Below are positions 17,959 to 27,547 of a stretch of 64,000 nt of DNA, one piece after another. The DNA comes from Microvirga terrestris. Lineage in GTDB: Bacteria > Pseudomonadota > Alphaproteobacteria > Rhizobiales > Beijerinckiaceae. The translations under genes and the position numbers were made by a program. Location: assembly GCF_015694425.1 (NCBI RefSeq), contig NZ_JADQDN010000001.1, forward strand, positions 806,001 through 870,000, written 5' to 3'. Below the pieces are notes generated by a model. The model was not told the origin of the DNA and searched no databases. It saw nothing but the letters and a program-made list of their open reading frames with translations. Positions within the stretch are counted from its first letter, which is position 1, and each line of letters begins with the position of its first letter.

Positions 17959-20082
17959 ATGGCACTCACCCTAATTGTCTTGGGCGGGCTTCTTTCGATC
18001 GCGTATGGCTTCTGGGCCATCAGCGACGTGATGAAGCGGGACGCCGGTTCTCAGCGCATGCAGGAAATCGCCGGGGCGATTGCCGAAGGCGCAAAGGCTT
18101 ACCTCCGCCGGCAATACCTCACCATCGCCATCGTCGGCGTCGTCCTGTTTGCCGTGATTGCCTATTTCCTGGGTGTCCGGGTTTCCATTGGCTTTGCTAT
18201 CGGCGCCATCCTCTCGGGCATGGCCGGCTTCATCGGCATGAACGTGTCCGTCCGTGCCAACGTCCGCACGGCCCAGGCCGCAACCCAGTCGTTGGGTGGA
18301 GGCCTCGACGTGGCCTTCAAGGCAGGCGCCGTGACGGGAATGCTCGTTGCAGGTCTCGCTCTTCTCGGTGTGGCTCTCTACTACGGCTATCTCACCCGGA
18401 TCGACGGGTTGGCTCCTTCTGACCGTGTGGTTATCGACAGCCTCGTGGCATTGGGCTTCGGCGCCTCGCTGATCTCCATCTTCGCCCGTCTCGGTGGCGG
18501 CATCTTTACCAAGGGCGCCGACGTGGGCGGCGATCTCGTGGGCAAGGTCGAAGCCGGTATTCCGGAGGACGATCCGCGCAATCCCGCCACCATCGCCGAC
18601 AACGTGGGTGATAACGTCGGAGACTGCGCCGGCATGGCGGCCGACCTGTTCGAGACCTATGCAGTGACTGTCGTCGCGACCATGGTTCTGGCAGCGATCT
18701 TCTTTGCCGGACAGGCAAATCTCGACACCATGCTGATGTACCCGCTTGGCATCGGCGCGGCCTGCATCGTCACCTCGATTATCGGTACTTTCTTCGTCAA
18801 GCTCGGTCAGAACGAGTCCATCATGGGCGCGCTCTACAAGGGGCTCATCGTGACCGGCGTTCTGTCCGCCCTCGCCATCGGTCTTGTGACCTGGCAGATG
18901 ATCGGCTTCGGCGCTATCGCGGGAGCGAAGTTCACGGGCCAGGACCTGTTCTGGTGCGCCGTCATCGGCCTTGCCGTGACGGCTCTCATCGTGGTCATCA
19001 CCGAGTACTACACTGGCGTCGGCTTCCGCCCCGTGCGCTCCATCGCCCAGTCGTCGGTGACTGGCCACGGCACGAACGTGATCCAAGGCCTCGCGGTCTC
19101 GCTGGAATCCACCGCGCTGCCGACCGTCGTGATCATTGCGGGCATCATCGTTGCCTTCAAGCTGGCGGGCCTGTTCGGCATCGCCATCGCGGTGACAGCC
19201 ATGTTGGGTGTTGCGGGTATGATCGTGGCTCTCGACGCCTTCGGTCCGGTCACTGACAACGCGGGCGGCATCGCCGAAATGGCCGGCCTGCCGAAGGAGG
19301 TCCGCAAGTCCACGGACGCCCTCGACGCGGTCGGCAACACCACCAAGGCGGTCACGAAGGGATATGCCATCGGCTCCGCGGGTCTTGGTGCCCTGGTGCT
19401 CTTTGCCGCCTACACCTCGGACTTGAACTACTTCACCCAGAACGCAGCCCAGTACCCGTACTTCCAGGGCGTGGCCCCGAACTTCTCGCTGACCAACCCC
19501 TATGTGGTGGTCGGTCTCCTGTTCGGCGGCCTTATCCCGTTCCTCTTCGGCGGCATCGCCATGACGGCGGTGGGTCGGGCAGCCGGTGCGGTCGTCGAGG
19601 AGGTGCGCCGTCAGTTCCGCGAGAAGCCGGGCATCATGGCCGGAACGGATCGTCCCGATTACGGACGCGCCGTCGACATGCTGACCCGGGCGGCGATCAA
19701 GGAAATGATCGTGCCGTCGCTCCTGCCCGTGCTGGCGCCCATCGTGACCTACTTCGTGGTCTACTGGGTGGCAGGCAAATCCGAGGCCTTCTCGGCTGTC
19801 GGTGCCATGCTGCTGGGTGTGATCGTCACGGGTCTCTTCGTCGCCATCTCGATGACCTCGGGCGGCGGCGCGTGGGACAACGCCAAAAAGTCCTTCGAGG
19901 ATGGGTTCACGGATGCCTCCGGCACCACCCACCACAAGGGCTCGGAGGCTCACAAGGCTTCCGTGACGGGCGATACCGTCGGCGACCCCTATAAAGACAC
20001 GGCAGGCCCTGCCGTGAACCCGGCGATCAAGATCACCAACATCATCGCCCTGCTTCTCCTGGCTATCCTAGCTCATTCTTAG
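17959..20082 (+). CDS. hppA: Membrane-bound proton-translocating pyrophosphatase, K+-independent type
   Basis: Couples pyrophosphate hydrolysis to proton export. The 707-residue protein has about 16 hydrophobic spans and the substrate-site loops [58 protein letters not shown] and [17 protein letters not shown]. Lysine at position 463 in [11 protein letters not shown], where K+-dependent enzymes have alanine, marks the K+-independent class. The ATG at 17959 follows AAGG and begins a hydrophobic span ([16 protein letters not shown]); the in-frame upstream start would add 14 polar residues. A strong terminator follows. Confidence 0.96.
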   Translation: MALTLIVLGGLLSIAYGFWAISDVMKRDAGSQRMQEIAGAIAEGAKAYLRRQYLTIAIVGVVLFAVIAYFLGVRVSIGFAIGAILSGMAGFIGMNVSVRANVRTAQAATQSLGGGLDVAFKAGAVTGMLVAGLALLGVALYYGYLTRIDGLAPSDRVVIDSLVALGFGASLISIFARLGGGIFTKGADVGGDLVGKVEAGIPEDDPRNPATIADNVGDNVGDCAGMAADLFETYAVTVVATMVLAAIFFAGQANLDTMLMYPLGIGAACIVTSIIGTFFVKLGQNESIMGALYKGLIVTGVLSALAIGLVTWQMIGFGAIAGAKFTGQDLFWCAVIGLAVTALIVVITEYYTGVGFRPVRSIAQSSVTGHGTNVIQGLAVSLESTALPTVVIIAGIIVAFKLAGLFGIAIAVTAMLGVAGMIVALDAFGPVTDNAGGIAEMAGLPKEVRKSTDALDAVGNTTKAVTKGYAIGSAGLGALVLFAAYTSDLNYFTQNAAQYPYFQGVAPNFSLTNPYVVVGLLFGGLIPFLFGGIAMTAVGRAAGAVVEEVRRQFREKPGIMAGTDRPDYGRAVDMLTRAAIKEMIVPSLLPVLAPIVTYFVVYWVAGKSEAFSAVGAMLLGVIVTGLFVAISMTSGGGAWDNAKKSFEDGFTDASGTTHHKGSEAHKASVTGDTVGDPYKDTAGPAVNPAIKITNIIALLLLAILAHS

Positions 20083-20103
20083 CAGTAGCGATCCTGAATG
20101 CAC

Positions 20104-20132
20104 AAAACCCGCGGTGAGAGCCGCGGGTTTTT
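20104..20132 (+). terminator. Rho-independent terminator of hppA
   Basis: Stem AAAACCCGCGG / CCGCGGGTTTT with a 6-nt loop and a T-rich tail, 22 nt after the hppA stop. Confidence 0.9.
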
Positions 20133-20153
20133 CATGAGCCGTTTGATATGAAA

Positions 20154-20176
20154 ATGGCCGGGACAGGCCCGGCCAT
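20154..20176. repeat. 23-nt hairpin repeat, copy 2
   Basis: Identical to the hairpin at 10295-10317 (arms ATGGCCGGG / CCCGGCCAT, loop ACAGG). It lies between the hppA terminator and the convergent bamE gene. Confidence 0.75.
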
Positions 20177-20198
20177 CGAGGTTTCCAGAAGTTTTGGA

Positions 20199-20660
20199 TC
20201 AAGTCCCGAACGGGTTGAAGCTGCTTGCGCCGCGGAAGATCTGTCCGATGAAGCTTGCTTCCTCGCCGCCGGCAGGGGTGGTGCGGCTGATGAAGTCGAA
20301 TACACGGCCATCCTGAAGACCATATAGGGCAACACGCTCGACCCGGAGACCCTTGTCGAAATAGACCGCCGTCACCCGTTGGTCCACGACCTGCTCACCC
20401 ATGAACTGAAGGGAGCGGCGGGATTTCTGGCTGATATAGTACCAGTTCCGGTTGCCGACGGTGGACACGGTTGAGGGGGTTCCGAGGGTCTGCAGAACCT
20501 GCTCGGCACTCATGCCCTTCTTCACCTGAGAGATGGCTTGCTCATCCACCACGTAGCCACGCTGAAATTCCTCGCCTACGCCGTTGCAGGCGGCGACGGA
20601 CGAAGCGAGAACGGTTGCTGTAGCCAGGCGCACCAAAAGAGGATGATATCGACGCATCAT
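20199..20660 (-). CDS. bamE: Outer membrane assembly lipoprotein BamE (SmpA/OmlA family)
   Basis: A lipoprotein of the Bam complex, which folds beta-barrel proteins into the outer membrane with BamA (also in this window, 61574). The 153-residue protein has a basic start, a hydrophobic signal and a V-A-A-C lipobox (Cys25), then the SmpA/OmlA fold: QISQVKKGMSAEQVLQTLGTPSTVSTVGNRNWYYIS with the conserved GTP segment, and VTAVYFDKGLRVERV. The C-terminal tail (FIGQIFRGASSFNPFGT) is typical of the alphaproteobacterial form. It converges with hppA and diverges from the UQCC gene. Confidence 0.9.
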   Translation of the reverse strand: MMRRYHPLLVRLATATVLASSVAACNGVGEEFQRGYVVDEQAISQVKKGMSAEQVLQTLGTPSTVSTVGNRNWYYISQKSRRSLQFMGEQVVDQRVTAVYFDKGLRVERVALYGLQDGRVFDFISRTTPAGGEEASFIGQIFRGASSFNPFGT

Positions 20661-20761
20661 ACGGTTCTTCCAGAAAATGCGGCGCGGATAAGCTTGCGCC
20701 TATGGACCGTGATGGCGTAACCCGAGGCTACGATTTTGACAAGCTTTGGAAGGGCAGGGCT

Positions 20762-21292
20762 GTGATCTTCAGTCTCTTCCGCAAGGATCCCCGGCGCACG
20801 ATCATCGCAACTCTCTACAAGAAGGTTGCGACGGCATCCCGTGAGCCAGGCCTCTATGCGTCACTCGGCATCCCGGACACCCTTGAGGGACGGTTCGAGG
20901 CTCTGTCGCTCCACATGATCCTGGTGCTCCGGGCCCTGCGCGGAATGGCGTCGCCGGCCGATGAGGTCGCCAAGGACCTCACCGATGCTTTCTTCAGGGA
21001 CATGGATGCTTCCCTGAGAGAGATGGGGGTGGGCGATACGGTCGTCCCCAAGCGTATGAAGAAGGTTGCGGAATCCTTCTATGGAAGAGCTCAGGCCTAT
21101 GATGGGCCGCTCAACGCCTCGGACGATGTGGGCCTTGCATCGGCTCTTGGCCGGAACGCCTATGGCGCCGAGGCACCCGCCACTGCCCTTGCGCGTTATG
21201 CCCTCGCGGCCGATCGCGAGTTCAAGACGGTCAGCCTCGACGTGTTTCTGGAAACAGGGCCCGTCTTCCCCATGCCCGAAGCTTTCGCATAA
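20762..21292 (+). CDS. Ubiquinol-cytochrome c chaperone (CBP3/UQCC1 family)
   Basis: Assembly factor for the cytochrome bc1 complex, related to mitochondrial Cbp3. Conserved features are LYKKVATASREPGLYASLGIPDTLEGRFEALSLHMILVLRAL, FRDMDASLREMGVGDTVVPKRMKKVAESFYGR and ALARYAL. I place the start at the GTG 20762 (protein opens V/M-IFSLFRKDP, as usual in the family; GGGCAGGG upstream); the frame is open back to an ATG at 20702, which would add 20 residues. The gene leads a short series with DUF177, 12 nt downstream. Confidence 0.85.
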   Translation: MIFSLFRKDPRRTIIATLYKKVATASREPGLYASLGIPDTLEGRFEALSLHMILVLRALRGMASPADEVAKDLTDAFFRDMDASLREMGVGDTVVPKRMKKVAESFYGRAQAYDGPLNASDDVGLASALGRNAYGAEAPATALARYALAADREFKTVSLDVFLETGPVFPMPEAFA

Positions 21293-21304
21293 GGAGGGAA
21301 CCCC

Positions 21305-21820
21305 ATGACACCTGAAACCGTGGGTCCATTGTCGCGGCTCGTCGACGTCATGAGAATCCCGCCTCGCGGGCAGGACGTGCATGTGGAAGCGACGGCCGAA
21401 GAATGCGCAGCGCTTGCCCGGGACTTCGGGCTTCCAGGGATCCAGTCGCTCAGTGGCGACTATCACCTGAAAACCTCGGCCAAGGGGATCAATGTGACAG
21501 GGGTCGTCAAGGCCTCGATCACCCAGATCTGCGTCACAACCCTTGAGCCCTTCGACTCCGCCGTCGAGGAAGAGGTTGAGGTGGATTTCGCCGAGTCTTC
21601 GGGCATGCCGGCCGAGCCGCCGACCGACATCAATGAATATGAGCCTCCGGATGAGATCGTGAACGGTCAGATCGACCTGGGCGCCCTCACGTCCGAGTTC
21701 CTGGCGCTCGGGCTTGATCCTTACCCGCGGAAACCCGGTGTCGACTTCGACTATCGGGATCCCTCGGATGAAAAGGATTCGCCCTTTGCGGCCCTGAACA
21801 AGCTCCGGGAAGGCAAATAG
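21305..21820 (+). CDS. DUF177 (YceD-like) domain protein
   Basis: A 171-residue acidic protein of the DUF177/YceD family, linked in many bacteria to large-subunit rRNA accumulation and usually encoded next to rpmF-plsX. The family block QICVTTLEPFDSAVEEEVEVDF is present, although the usual second cysteine of the C-x-x-C pair is replaced. An acidic middle (INEYEPPDEIVNGQIDLGALTSEFLALGLDPYPRKPGVDF) is standard. AGGAGG at 21293-21298 precedes the ATG. rpmF is not found between this gene and plsX. Confidence 0.88.
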   Translation: MTPETVGPLSRLVDVMRIPPRGQDVHVEATAEECAALARDFGLPGIQSLSGDYHLKTSAKGINVTGVVKASITQICVTTLEPFDSAVEEEVEVDFAESSGMPAEPPTDINEYEPPDEIVNGQIDLGALTSEFLALGLDPYPRKPGVDFDYRDPSDEKDSPFAALNKLREGK

Positions 21821-21891
21821 AGGACGGTTTGGACGTCCTTGCGTCACCCTTTTCGTCCCTGTCAACGGCTTCCCGGCAGTTCAGAATTCAG

Positions 21892-21919
21892 TTGCGGAGC
21901 CCCCGCAAACCGCTATTTT
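21892..21919 (+). promoter_or_regulatory. Candidate sigma-70 promoter for plsX-fabH
   Basis: TTGCGG, 16-nt spacer, TATTTT in the 140-nt gap upstream of plsX. Judged by eye against the -35/-10 consensus only. Confidence 0.45.
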
Positions 21920-21960
21920 CCGCCCCCTGTTGAATGACTTAAAAGAAAGAACAACCGTTC

Positions 21961-22995
21961 ATGCCGAAGCCGGTGCGAATTTCGCTTGATGCGATGGGGG
22001 GTGATCACGGTCCGTCCGTTGTAATCCCGGGCGCTGCCTTGGCCCTGGAGCGCCACCCCGACCTGCGCTTCCTGATGTTCGGCAACGAAACTGTGATCGC
22101 GCCTCTGTTGAATGCACATCCCCGGCTGAAGGCCGCCACGGAACTGCGTCATACAGAGATGGCGATTTCTATGGACGAGAAGCCCAGCCAGGCCATCCGG
22201 ATGGGACGGGGAAAGTCCTCCATGTGGCGCGCCGTGCAGGCAGTTCGCGACGGGGAGGCTGATGCCGCGGTGTCGGCCGGCAATACCGGTGCCCTTATGG
22301 CGACCGCCAAGGTCTGTCTCAAGACCATGGCACATATCGAGCGTCCGGCGATCGCCGCCATGTGGCCGACCATGCGGGGCGAGAGCATCGTGCTCGATGT
22401 CGGCGCAACCATCGGCGCCGATGCGGGGCATCTGGTCGATATGGCCATCATGGGCGCAGCCATGGCCCGGATCGTCTTCGATCTTGAGCGCCCGAGTGTC
22501 GGGCTCCTCAACGTGGGCACCGAGGAGATCAAGGGGATCGAGGCAGTCAAGGAGGCCGGCCGGATCCTCAAGGAGACGAGCCTCCCGAACCTCGAGTATC
22601 GCGGCTTCGTCGAAGGCGACGACATCGGCAAGGGCACCGTCGACGTGGTGGTGACAGAAGGTTTTACGGGTAACATCGCCCTGAAGACCGCGGAGGGCAC
22701 GGCCAAGCAAATCGGCCAATATCTCCGCTCGGCCATGAGCCGGACCCTGATGGCCAAGATCGGCTATCTCTTCGCGAAACAAGCTTTTAACGCTCTCCGG
22801 GACAAGATGGACCCCCGCAAGGTCAATGGCGGCGTGTTCCTGGGCCTTGAGGGTGTTGTGGTGAAAAGCCACGGCGGTACCGACGATCTCGGCTTCGCCA
22901 GCGCCATCGACGTCGCCTATGACATGGCGCACTTTGAATTGATGAACACAATCCGGAGCATGCTCGATCATGATCCGGTCGGGCAGACTGCTTAG
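21961..22995 (+). CDS. plsX: Phosphate acyltransferase PlsX
   Basis: Makes acyl-phosphate from acyl-ACP and phosphate, the donor for PlsY in phospholipid synthesis; peripheral membrane enzyme. The 344-residue protein has [19 protein letters not shown] at the N-terminus, [22 protein letters not shown], the [10 protein letters not shown] loop and [15 protein letters not shown], all diagnostic. The plsX-fabH pair is widely conserved. The stop codon is overlapped by the left arm of a palindrome (22994-23010). Confidence 0.97.
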   Translation: MPKPVRISLDAMGGDHGPSVVIPGAALALERHPDLRFLMFGNETVIAPLLNAHPRLKAATELRHTEMAISMDEKPSQAIRMGRGKSSMWRAVQAVRDGEADAAVSAGNTGALMATAKVCLKTMAHIERPAIAAMWPTMRGESIVLDVGATIGADAGHLVDMAIMGAAMARIVFDLERPSVGLLNVGTEEIKGIEAVKEAGRILKETSLPNLEYRGFVEGDDIGKGTVDVVVTEGFTGNIALKTAEGTAKQIGQYLRSAMSRTLMAKIGYLFAKQAFNALRDKMDPRKVNGGVFLGLEGVVVKSHGGTDDLGFASAIDVAYDMAHFELMNTIRSMLDHDPVGQTA

Positions 22996-23070
22996 AGCAT
23001 GACATGCTCTTAACTTTTTGGAATAGCACGATCTTTTCGGGCAAGTGGGAACCGCTTGCCTGGGGCATGC
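22994..23070. repeat. Palindromic element between plsX and fabH, possible terminator and repeat remnant
   Basis: The left part is a perfect hairpin AGAGCATG-A-CATGCTCT followed by TAACTTTTT, which resembles a terminator. A second hairpin (GGCAAG / CTTGCC around TGGGAACCG) and a GGCATGCT end follow. The AGCATGA ... GATCTTTTCGG ... GTGGGAACCG layout resembles a palindromic repeat I recall as common in Rhizobiales genomes; no second copy lies in this window. Confidence 0.55.
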
Positions 23071-23086
23071 TGTAGGAAGGCGCATC

Positions 23087-24064
23087 TTGAAACGCACCCG
23101 TTCCATCGTACGCGGCATCGGCTCCTATCTGCCGAGGCGCAAGCTGACGAACCAGGATCTCGAGAAGCTGGTGGATACCTCGCACGACTGGATCGTGCAG
23201 CGGACCGGCATCGAAGCGCGGCACATCGCCGAGGACGACGAGACCACGTCGGTTCTCGGCATCAAGGCGGCTGAGGCGGCCTTGGCCGATGCCGGGCTGA
23301 CCGCCAATGACATCGATCTGGTGATATGTGCCACCTCGACGCCAGATTACACTTTTCCGTCGACAGCGACCATGATTCAGACCGGCATCGGCATGACGCA
23401 TGGTGCCGCGTTCGACCTGCAGGCGGTCTGCACGGGCTTCGTCTATGCCGTGGCTACCGCGGACAAGTTCCTGCAGTCCGGATCGCACAAGCGCGCTCTC
23501 GTGGTAGGGGCCGAGACTTTCTCGCGGATCCTCGACTGGAATGACCGCACCACCTGCGTGCTCTTCGGCGATGGCGCGGGTGCCCTCGTACTCGAAGCCC
23601 AAGAGGGAGAGGGGACCTCCGCCGACCGGGGGGTCCTCACGTCCCATCTTCGTTCCGACGGGCGTTACCGCGACAAGCTCTATGTGGATGGCGGTCCAGG
23701 GTCCACGAAGACCACCGGTGTCCTGAAAATGGAGGGCCGCGAGGTCTTCAAGTTTGCCGTCGGCATGGTGGCGGACGTGGTGCAGGACGCCTTCAAGGCG
23801 ACCGGCACGAGCGCCGAGGAATTGGATTGGTTCGTGCCCCATCAGGCCAACCGGCGGATCATCACGGCAAGCGCCGACAAGCTTGGTATTGCCCAGGAGA
23901 AAGTGGTCATTACCGTGAACAAGCACGGTAACACCTCGGCGGCCTCGATCCCGCTGGCTCTGGACGCGGCCCGAAAGGATGGTCGTATCAAGGACGGGGA
24001 CCTCGTGATGATCGAGGCGATCGGGGGAGGCTTCACCTGGGGAAGCGCCTTGATCCGCTGGTAG
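23087..24064 (+). CDS. fabH: Beta-ketoacyl-ACP synthase III
   Basis: Initiates fatty acid synthesis by condensing acetyl-CoA with malonyl-ACP. The catalytic triad is complete: Cys115 ([12 protein letters not shown]), His252 (VPHQANRRI) and Asn282 ([15 protein letters not shown]). I place the start at a TTG (23087) because AGGAAGG lies 6 nt upstream and the protein then opens [15 protein letters not shown] with 325 residues, the normal length; the longer open frame to 23045 begins within the palindromic element and is unlikely. Confidence 0.96.
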   Translation: MKRTRSIVRGIGSYLPRRKLTNQDLEKLVDTSHDWIVQRTGIEARHIAEDDETTSVLGIKAAEAALADAGLTANDIDLVICATSTPDYTFPSTATMIQTGIGMTHGAAFDLQAVCTGFVYAVATADKFLQSGSHKRALVVGAETFSRILDWNDRTTCVLFGDGAGALVLEAQEGEGTSADRGVLTSHLRSDGRYRDKLYVDGGPGSTKTTGVLKMEGREVFKFAVGMVADVVQDAFKATGTSAEELDWFVPHQANRRIITASADKLGIAQEKVVITVNKHGNTSAASIPLALDAARKDGRIKDGDLVMIEAIGGGFTWGSALIRW

Positions 24065-24113
24065 GATCAAGGCAATTCAACTCTGGTGGTATCGACGGAT
24101 CACACCTTGGCGG

Positions 24114-24142
24114 TTGACCGTAGGGAGCCATCTGCATAGCGT
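24114..24142 (+). promoter_or_regulatory. Weak candidate promoter for ihfA
   Basis: TTGACC, 17-nt spacer, TAGCGT in the 126-nt gap after fabH. The -35 is good, the -10 is poor. Confidence 0.3.
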
Positions 24143-24190
24143 CGTCAAACGATAACAGGACCAACGAACTCAAGTGCGCTGGGGAGCTCA

Positions 24191-24502
24191 ATGGCTGGCA
24201 AAACGATAACGAGAGCGGATCTGAGCGAGGCGGTCTACCAGAAGGTGGGCCTGTCGCGGACGGAATCAGCGGAGCTGGTGGAGCGGGTTCTGGCCGAGAT
24301 CTGCGACTCTCTGGCTGCTGGCGAGACGGTGAAGCTCTCCTCCTTCGGCTCGTTCATCGTGCGCAGCAAGGGCGAGCGCGTCGGACGCAATCCCAAGACC
24401 GGTGTCGAGGTTCCGATCGATCCACGCCGGGTCATGGTTTTCAAGCCTTCGAATGTCTTGAAGGCGCATATCAACGGTGAGACCTTCGAAGGCGAGGATT
24501 GA
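24191..24502 (+). CDS. ihfA: Integration host factor subunit alpha
   Basis: DNA-bending nucleoid protein that acts with IhfB. The 103-residue HU-family protein opens with [30 protein letters not shown], contains [29 protein letters not shown] with the intercalating-proline arm region, and ends [21 protein letters not shown]-alpha is preferred over HU because of the length, the VGRNPKTG arm and the linked MerR gene, an arrangement seen in many alphaproteobacteria. Confidence 0.94.
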   Translation: MAGKTITRADLSEAVYQKVGLSRTESAELVERVLAEICDSLAAGETVKLSSFGSFIVRSKGERVGRNPKTGVEVPIDPRRVMVFKPSNVLKAHINGETFEGED

Positions 24503-24507
24503 TCCGG

Positions 24508-25023
24508 ATGGCGAGCGGCGTCATGGACAAGAGCCCCGACGCGTTCCGCACGATCAGCGAGGTCGCCGACGATCTCGACGTGCCGCAGCATGTGCTGCGC
24601 TTCTGGGAGACCCGGTTCAACCACATCAAGCCTCTCAAGCGCGGTGGCGGGCGCCGCTACTACCGTCCGGATGATGTCGACCTGCTCAAAGGCATCCGCC
24701 ACCTCCTTTATGGCGAAGGCTATACGATCAAGGGGGTCCAGCGGATCCTGAAGGAGGAGGGCGTTCGCTTCGTCCAGGGGATAGGCCGGGGAGAGCAAAC
24801 GCTTGCCGAGCTTGGTCCCGAGCGCGACGTTGCTCATCCCGATGAGGACGGTTCGGTCTCCGAGAGCTTACTGCCTGAAGAAGATGATGTCCCTCTGCAG
24901 CCGCAGCACGAACTGTCGCCAGAAGCACTTCGCAGGCTTCAGGGAGCCCTGGATGAACTGTATGAATGCGACCGGGTGCTGACGTCCTTGCGAAGCCCCG
25001 GAGACGCTGCGGCCGTGGAGTAG
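24508..25023 (+). CDS. MerR family transcriptional regulator
   Basis: A DNA-binding regulator of about 171 residues. The N-terminal winged helix-turn-helix reads [25 protein letters not shown] followed by [37 protein letters not shown], the full MerR signature. The C-terminal half is acidic and lacks conserved metal-binding cysteines, so the effector is unknown. It lies 5 nt behind ihfA and is thus co-transcribed. The start may be the ATG at 24508 or at 24523 ([10 protein letters not shown]); both are in frame. Confidence 0.9.
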   Translation: MASGVMDKSPDAFRTISEVADDLDVPQHVLRFWETRFNHIKPLKRGGGRRYYRPDDVDLLKGIRHLLYGEGYTIKGVQRILKEEGVRFVQGIGRGEQTLAELGPERDVAHPDEDGSVSESLLPEEDDVPLQPQHELSPEALRRLQGALDELYECDRVLTSLRSPGDAAAVE

Positions 25024-25117
25024 TGGCCGTTAGAATCCGCAATCCGGCTATGGGCTGCGATGAGGCCTGCGTTGGGCCCGTTTTGGCAAAGCCCTCGAGA
25101 ATGAGCGCGCTGCACCC

Positions 25118-25146
25118 TTGACAGGGGGATGGGCGGCTCTTAAACC
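25118..25146 (+). promoter_or_regulatory. Candidate promoter of the tRNA-Asp gene
   Basis: Perfect TTGACA with a 17-nt spacer to TAAACC, about 30 nt before the tRNA 5' end. Confidence 0.5.
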
Positions 25147-25175
25147 GCATCCACACCGCTTCGGCGGTCCGATGC

Positions 25176-25252
25176 GCGGGCGTAGCTCAGTCGGTTAGAG
25201 TGCCGGCCTGTCACGCCGGAGGTCGCGGGTTCGAGCCCCGTCGCCCGCGCCA
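25176..25252 (+). tRNA. tRNA-Asp (anticodon GTC)
   Basis: A complete cloverleaf: acceptor arms GCGGGCG / CGCCCGC (perfect), D-arm with AGCTCAGTCGGTTAGAG, anticodon stem CCGGC / GCCGG around CTGTCAC (anticodon GTC), T-arm GCGGG-TTCGAGC-CCCGT, discriminator G and an encoded CCA end. Confidence 0.98.
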
Positions 25253-25434
25253 CTTCTCCCAAATGAAAATCGCAAGACATGATAACCCCACTGGGGTTCA
25301 TATGCTCGGCCGCGCGTCAGTTCGATGGGTTGCTCCCATTCTGCACTTTCGGCTTGGCAGTGTATTCTCCTTCCAGCTTGGAATTGTTTGCGAAAGCTGG
25401 ACGTTATCAAGGGGAAAATGCGAGGCCTTATTCT

Positions 25435-25863
25435 ATGTCGACGTCCAGATGGTTCACCAGTTTCTCCAATTGGGTCGCCCAGGTCACTGGCCGGCCGATC
25501 ACCTTCGGGTTCTGCCTCCTGGTGATCCTGGTTTGGGCATTCTCGGGCCCATTCTTCGGGTTTTCCGACACTTGGCAGCTCATCGTGAACACAGGAACGA
25601 CCATCATTACCTTCCTGATGGTGTTCCTAATCCAGAACACTCAGAACCGGGATGGGGCTGCGATCCAAGCCAAGCTTGACGAGCTGATCCGGGCCAGTGC
25701 CGCCCAGAACGTGTTTATCGGTATCGAACACCTGACCCAGGAAGAGTTGGACGAGATTCGGGCTAAGTGCGAAGCCAAGGCCAAGGCAGAGACGGCCGCC
25801 AGCCGCGCAGAGGCCGCAGCCAACCGAAAGGCAGAAAAGGCCGCTGAAAGAGCGACCTCTTGA
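25435..25863 (+). CDS. Low-affinity iron permease family protein
   Basis: A 142-residue protein with two close membrane spans (about residues 22-40 and 49-68) and the family block TFLMVFLIQNTQNRDGAAIQAKLDELIRA, which marks the bacterial relatives of Fet4-type iron permease (PF04120). The tail from about residue 100 is a charged alanine/lysine/glutamate helix (KCEAKAKAETAASRAEAAANRKAEKAAER). The ATG at 25435 precedes the first conserved segment STSRWFTSFSNWVAQ; the upstream open frame continues into the tRNA flank and is not protein-like. The real substrate of bacterial members is uncertain. The gene is less GC-biased than its neighbours and sits directly after tRNA-Asp. Confidence 0.82.
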   Translation: MSTSRWFTSFSNWVAQVTGRPITFGFCLLVILVWAFSGPFFGFSDTWQLIVNTGTTIITFLMVFLIQNTQNRDGAAIQAKLDELIRASAAQNVFIGIEHLTQEELDEIRAKCEAKAKAETAASRAEAAANRKAEKAAERATS

Positions 25864-25932
25864 TGGAGATGGATCCGGACAGCGAACTTTGTCGCGAGCC
25901 TAGCTTAATCCAGGATTCAGTCGCAGCGATCC

Positions 25933-26835
25933 TTAATCTCGCACAAACCGCCAGGTAAGAGTGCCAGTCATGGGGGCAACGGTCTGGCCTGAGTTGTGGG
26001 ACACGATGCCTGCCTTCTCAAACCTGCTCTGGCCCGTCCACGACGGTGAGCTGATATCGATATTCTGGTCAAGAACCTCGAATTCGCTCTGCCCTTCCAG
26101 GAACAACACCGATTTCTCGGATGTATAGGCTTGGCCCGACATTTGAACCGGAACGGGAATGTTAAGCCCTTTCAGGCGGAGGCTCAGGAGGCCGGCCTGA
26201 CGATCAACCGAGATTTCTACTTGGCATACTTTGTCCATAAACTCCCTATCTTGGTTCGAAAGCTCTAGCCTGCCGGTTCTTTTGAATCTGTAAGGTTTGA
26301 CGGGATCGGGCGGGGAGATATTCATGCCGTCGCCTTCGTCCTGCACGACCAGGGTGCCTGTTGCACAAGGGCCGCGATGGTCAGCCATCCAGTTTTCAAA
26401 GCGGGTATCGTCCTGCTTCATGGAGCCCATGGCTTGAGGATTCGCCATCATCTGCTGGCCGAAGCTCATCATGGCTTTTCTCTGGCACTCTTGGTCACCC
26501 TTGCAGGGCTCAAGCACCTTCGCCATGGCGGCCATGCCCGGAGCCATCGGGGCATTATTCTTGTCGATCCCGCCTACTTTGACGATCGGGGTAGGGCTTT
26601 TCACCGGCACCAGCATGGCGAGTTCAAGCTCAAGCTTTCGGCTGGACGTCAGGCGGTACCACTCGACCTTGTTAGGAAGATCCTTACGCCCTGAGCCCTT
26701 CAAATCGATCGTCAGGAAGAGACGGCCTTTTGGCGCTCCGGCAAAGTGATCACGCTTCATCTCCTGGGCGCCCGCGGTCCAGAGTGAAAGGCACACAAAC
26801 GCTAAAGTCGTTATGGGATAAGAGATTTTACGCAT
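25933..26835 (-). CDS. Secreted protein of unknown function
   Basis: A 300-residue protein with a clear signal peptide (MRKISYPITTLAFVCLSLWTAGAQ, cleavage near residue 23). The mature part alternates short beta-rich stretches, with four cysteines, two of them close together in EPCKGDQECQRK, and a methionine-rich segment (MMSFGQQMMANPQAMGSM). I recognise no family. The composition is AT-richer than the core genes around it, it converges with the iron-permease gene, and nothing else in the neighbourhood hints at its job. A periplasmic location is the only supported inference. Confidence 0.7.
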   Translation of the reverse strand: MRKISYPITTLAFVCLSLWTAGAQEMKRDHFAGAPKGRLFLTIDLKGSGRKDLPNKVEWYRLTSSRKLELELAMLVPVKSPTPIVKVGGIDKNNAPMAPGMAAMAKVLEPCKGDQECQRKAMMSFGQQMMANPQAMGSMKQDDTRFENWMADHRGPCATGTLVVQDEGDGMNISPPDPVKPYRFKRTGRLELSNQDREFMDKVCQVEISVDRQAGLLSLRLKGLNIPVPVQMSGQAYTSEKSVLFLEGQSEFEVLDQNIDISSPSWTGQSRFEKAGIVSHNSGQTVAPMTGTLTWRFVRD

Positions 26836-27181
26836 GTTTCTTCTGCACGGTAATGATAAGTCGTTACTTTACCCTGACTCGCTCTGATGAGCTAGGCTTT
26901 GGTCCTCAGACGGCTTTGCTCCTGCACTGGAAACATGGCCTGCCTGCCTTGAGAGCGGGCATCGCCGAAAAATCCCGTAAAATAGATGGTCCCGCAGGCC
27001 AAAGTCACTTTGGAATGATTCTTTTTGCGGCAGTGCAAACACTTGTCACGGAAGGGGATCTCCGGTAAGCCTCCCGCGCAATCAGCGTGATGTCGCAGGG
27101 GACTGTTTTAGACCTTTCTGAGGCTTAAATGCGTTGCAGATTGCCGGCCCTGGGCCGGATTCCTGTCCTTCTAGGTGTCGT
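26836..27181. other. 346-nt upstream region of the nuo operon
   Basis: Non-coding gap carrying the divergent promoters of the secreted-protein gene and nuoA. A weak candidate nuo promoter is TTGTCA (27043-27048), 17-nt spacer, TAAGCC. A CCGGCC / GGCCGG hairpin lies at about 27146-27160, within the probable nuoA leader. An open frame across 26730-27068 has no protein-like features. Confidence 0.4.
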
Positions 27182-27547
27182 ATGACGAATCTCCTCGCCG
27201 ACTACCTGCCTCTTGTCATCTTTATCGGCGTATCGCTCCTGATCGGAGTGGCGCTGCTCGTGGCGCCGTTCATCGTCGCCTACAGCCGTCCGGACCAGGA
27301 GAAGCTGTCCGCCTATGAGTGTGGGTTCAATGCGTTCGACGACGCCCGCATGAAGTTCGACGTGCGGTTCTATCTCGTGGCCATTCTTTTCATCATCTTC
27401 GACCTCGAAGTGGCGTTCCTGTTCCCCTGGGCGATTACGTTCGGGAATCTCGGCTGGTTCGGCTTCACCTCCATGATGATCTTCCTTGGAGTCCTGACGG
27501 TCGGATTCATTTACGAGTGGAAGAAGGGAGCCCTCGAATGGGATTGA
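27182..27547 (+). CDS. nuoA: NADH-quinone oxidoreductase subunit A
   Basis: Small membrane subunit of respiratory complex I. The 121 residues form three spans with the conserved loop [49 protein letters not shown], including the redox-switch cysteine homologue in YECGF. The ATG at 27182 begins directly before the first span. The last 10 nt overlap nuoB, consistent with translational coupling at the head of the nuo operon. Confidence 0.96.
   Translation: MTNLLADYLPLVIFIGVSLLIGVALLVAPFIVAYSRPDQEKLSAYECGFNAFDDARMKFDVRFYLVAILFIIFDLEVAFLFPWAITFGNLGWFGFTSMMIFLGVLTVGFIYEWKKGALEWD

Noticed and set aside
26730-27068. A 112-codon open frame upstream of nuoA
   Set aside because: It overlaps the secreted-protein gene on the other strand, lacks a ribosome site and has no coherent features.
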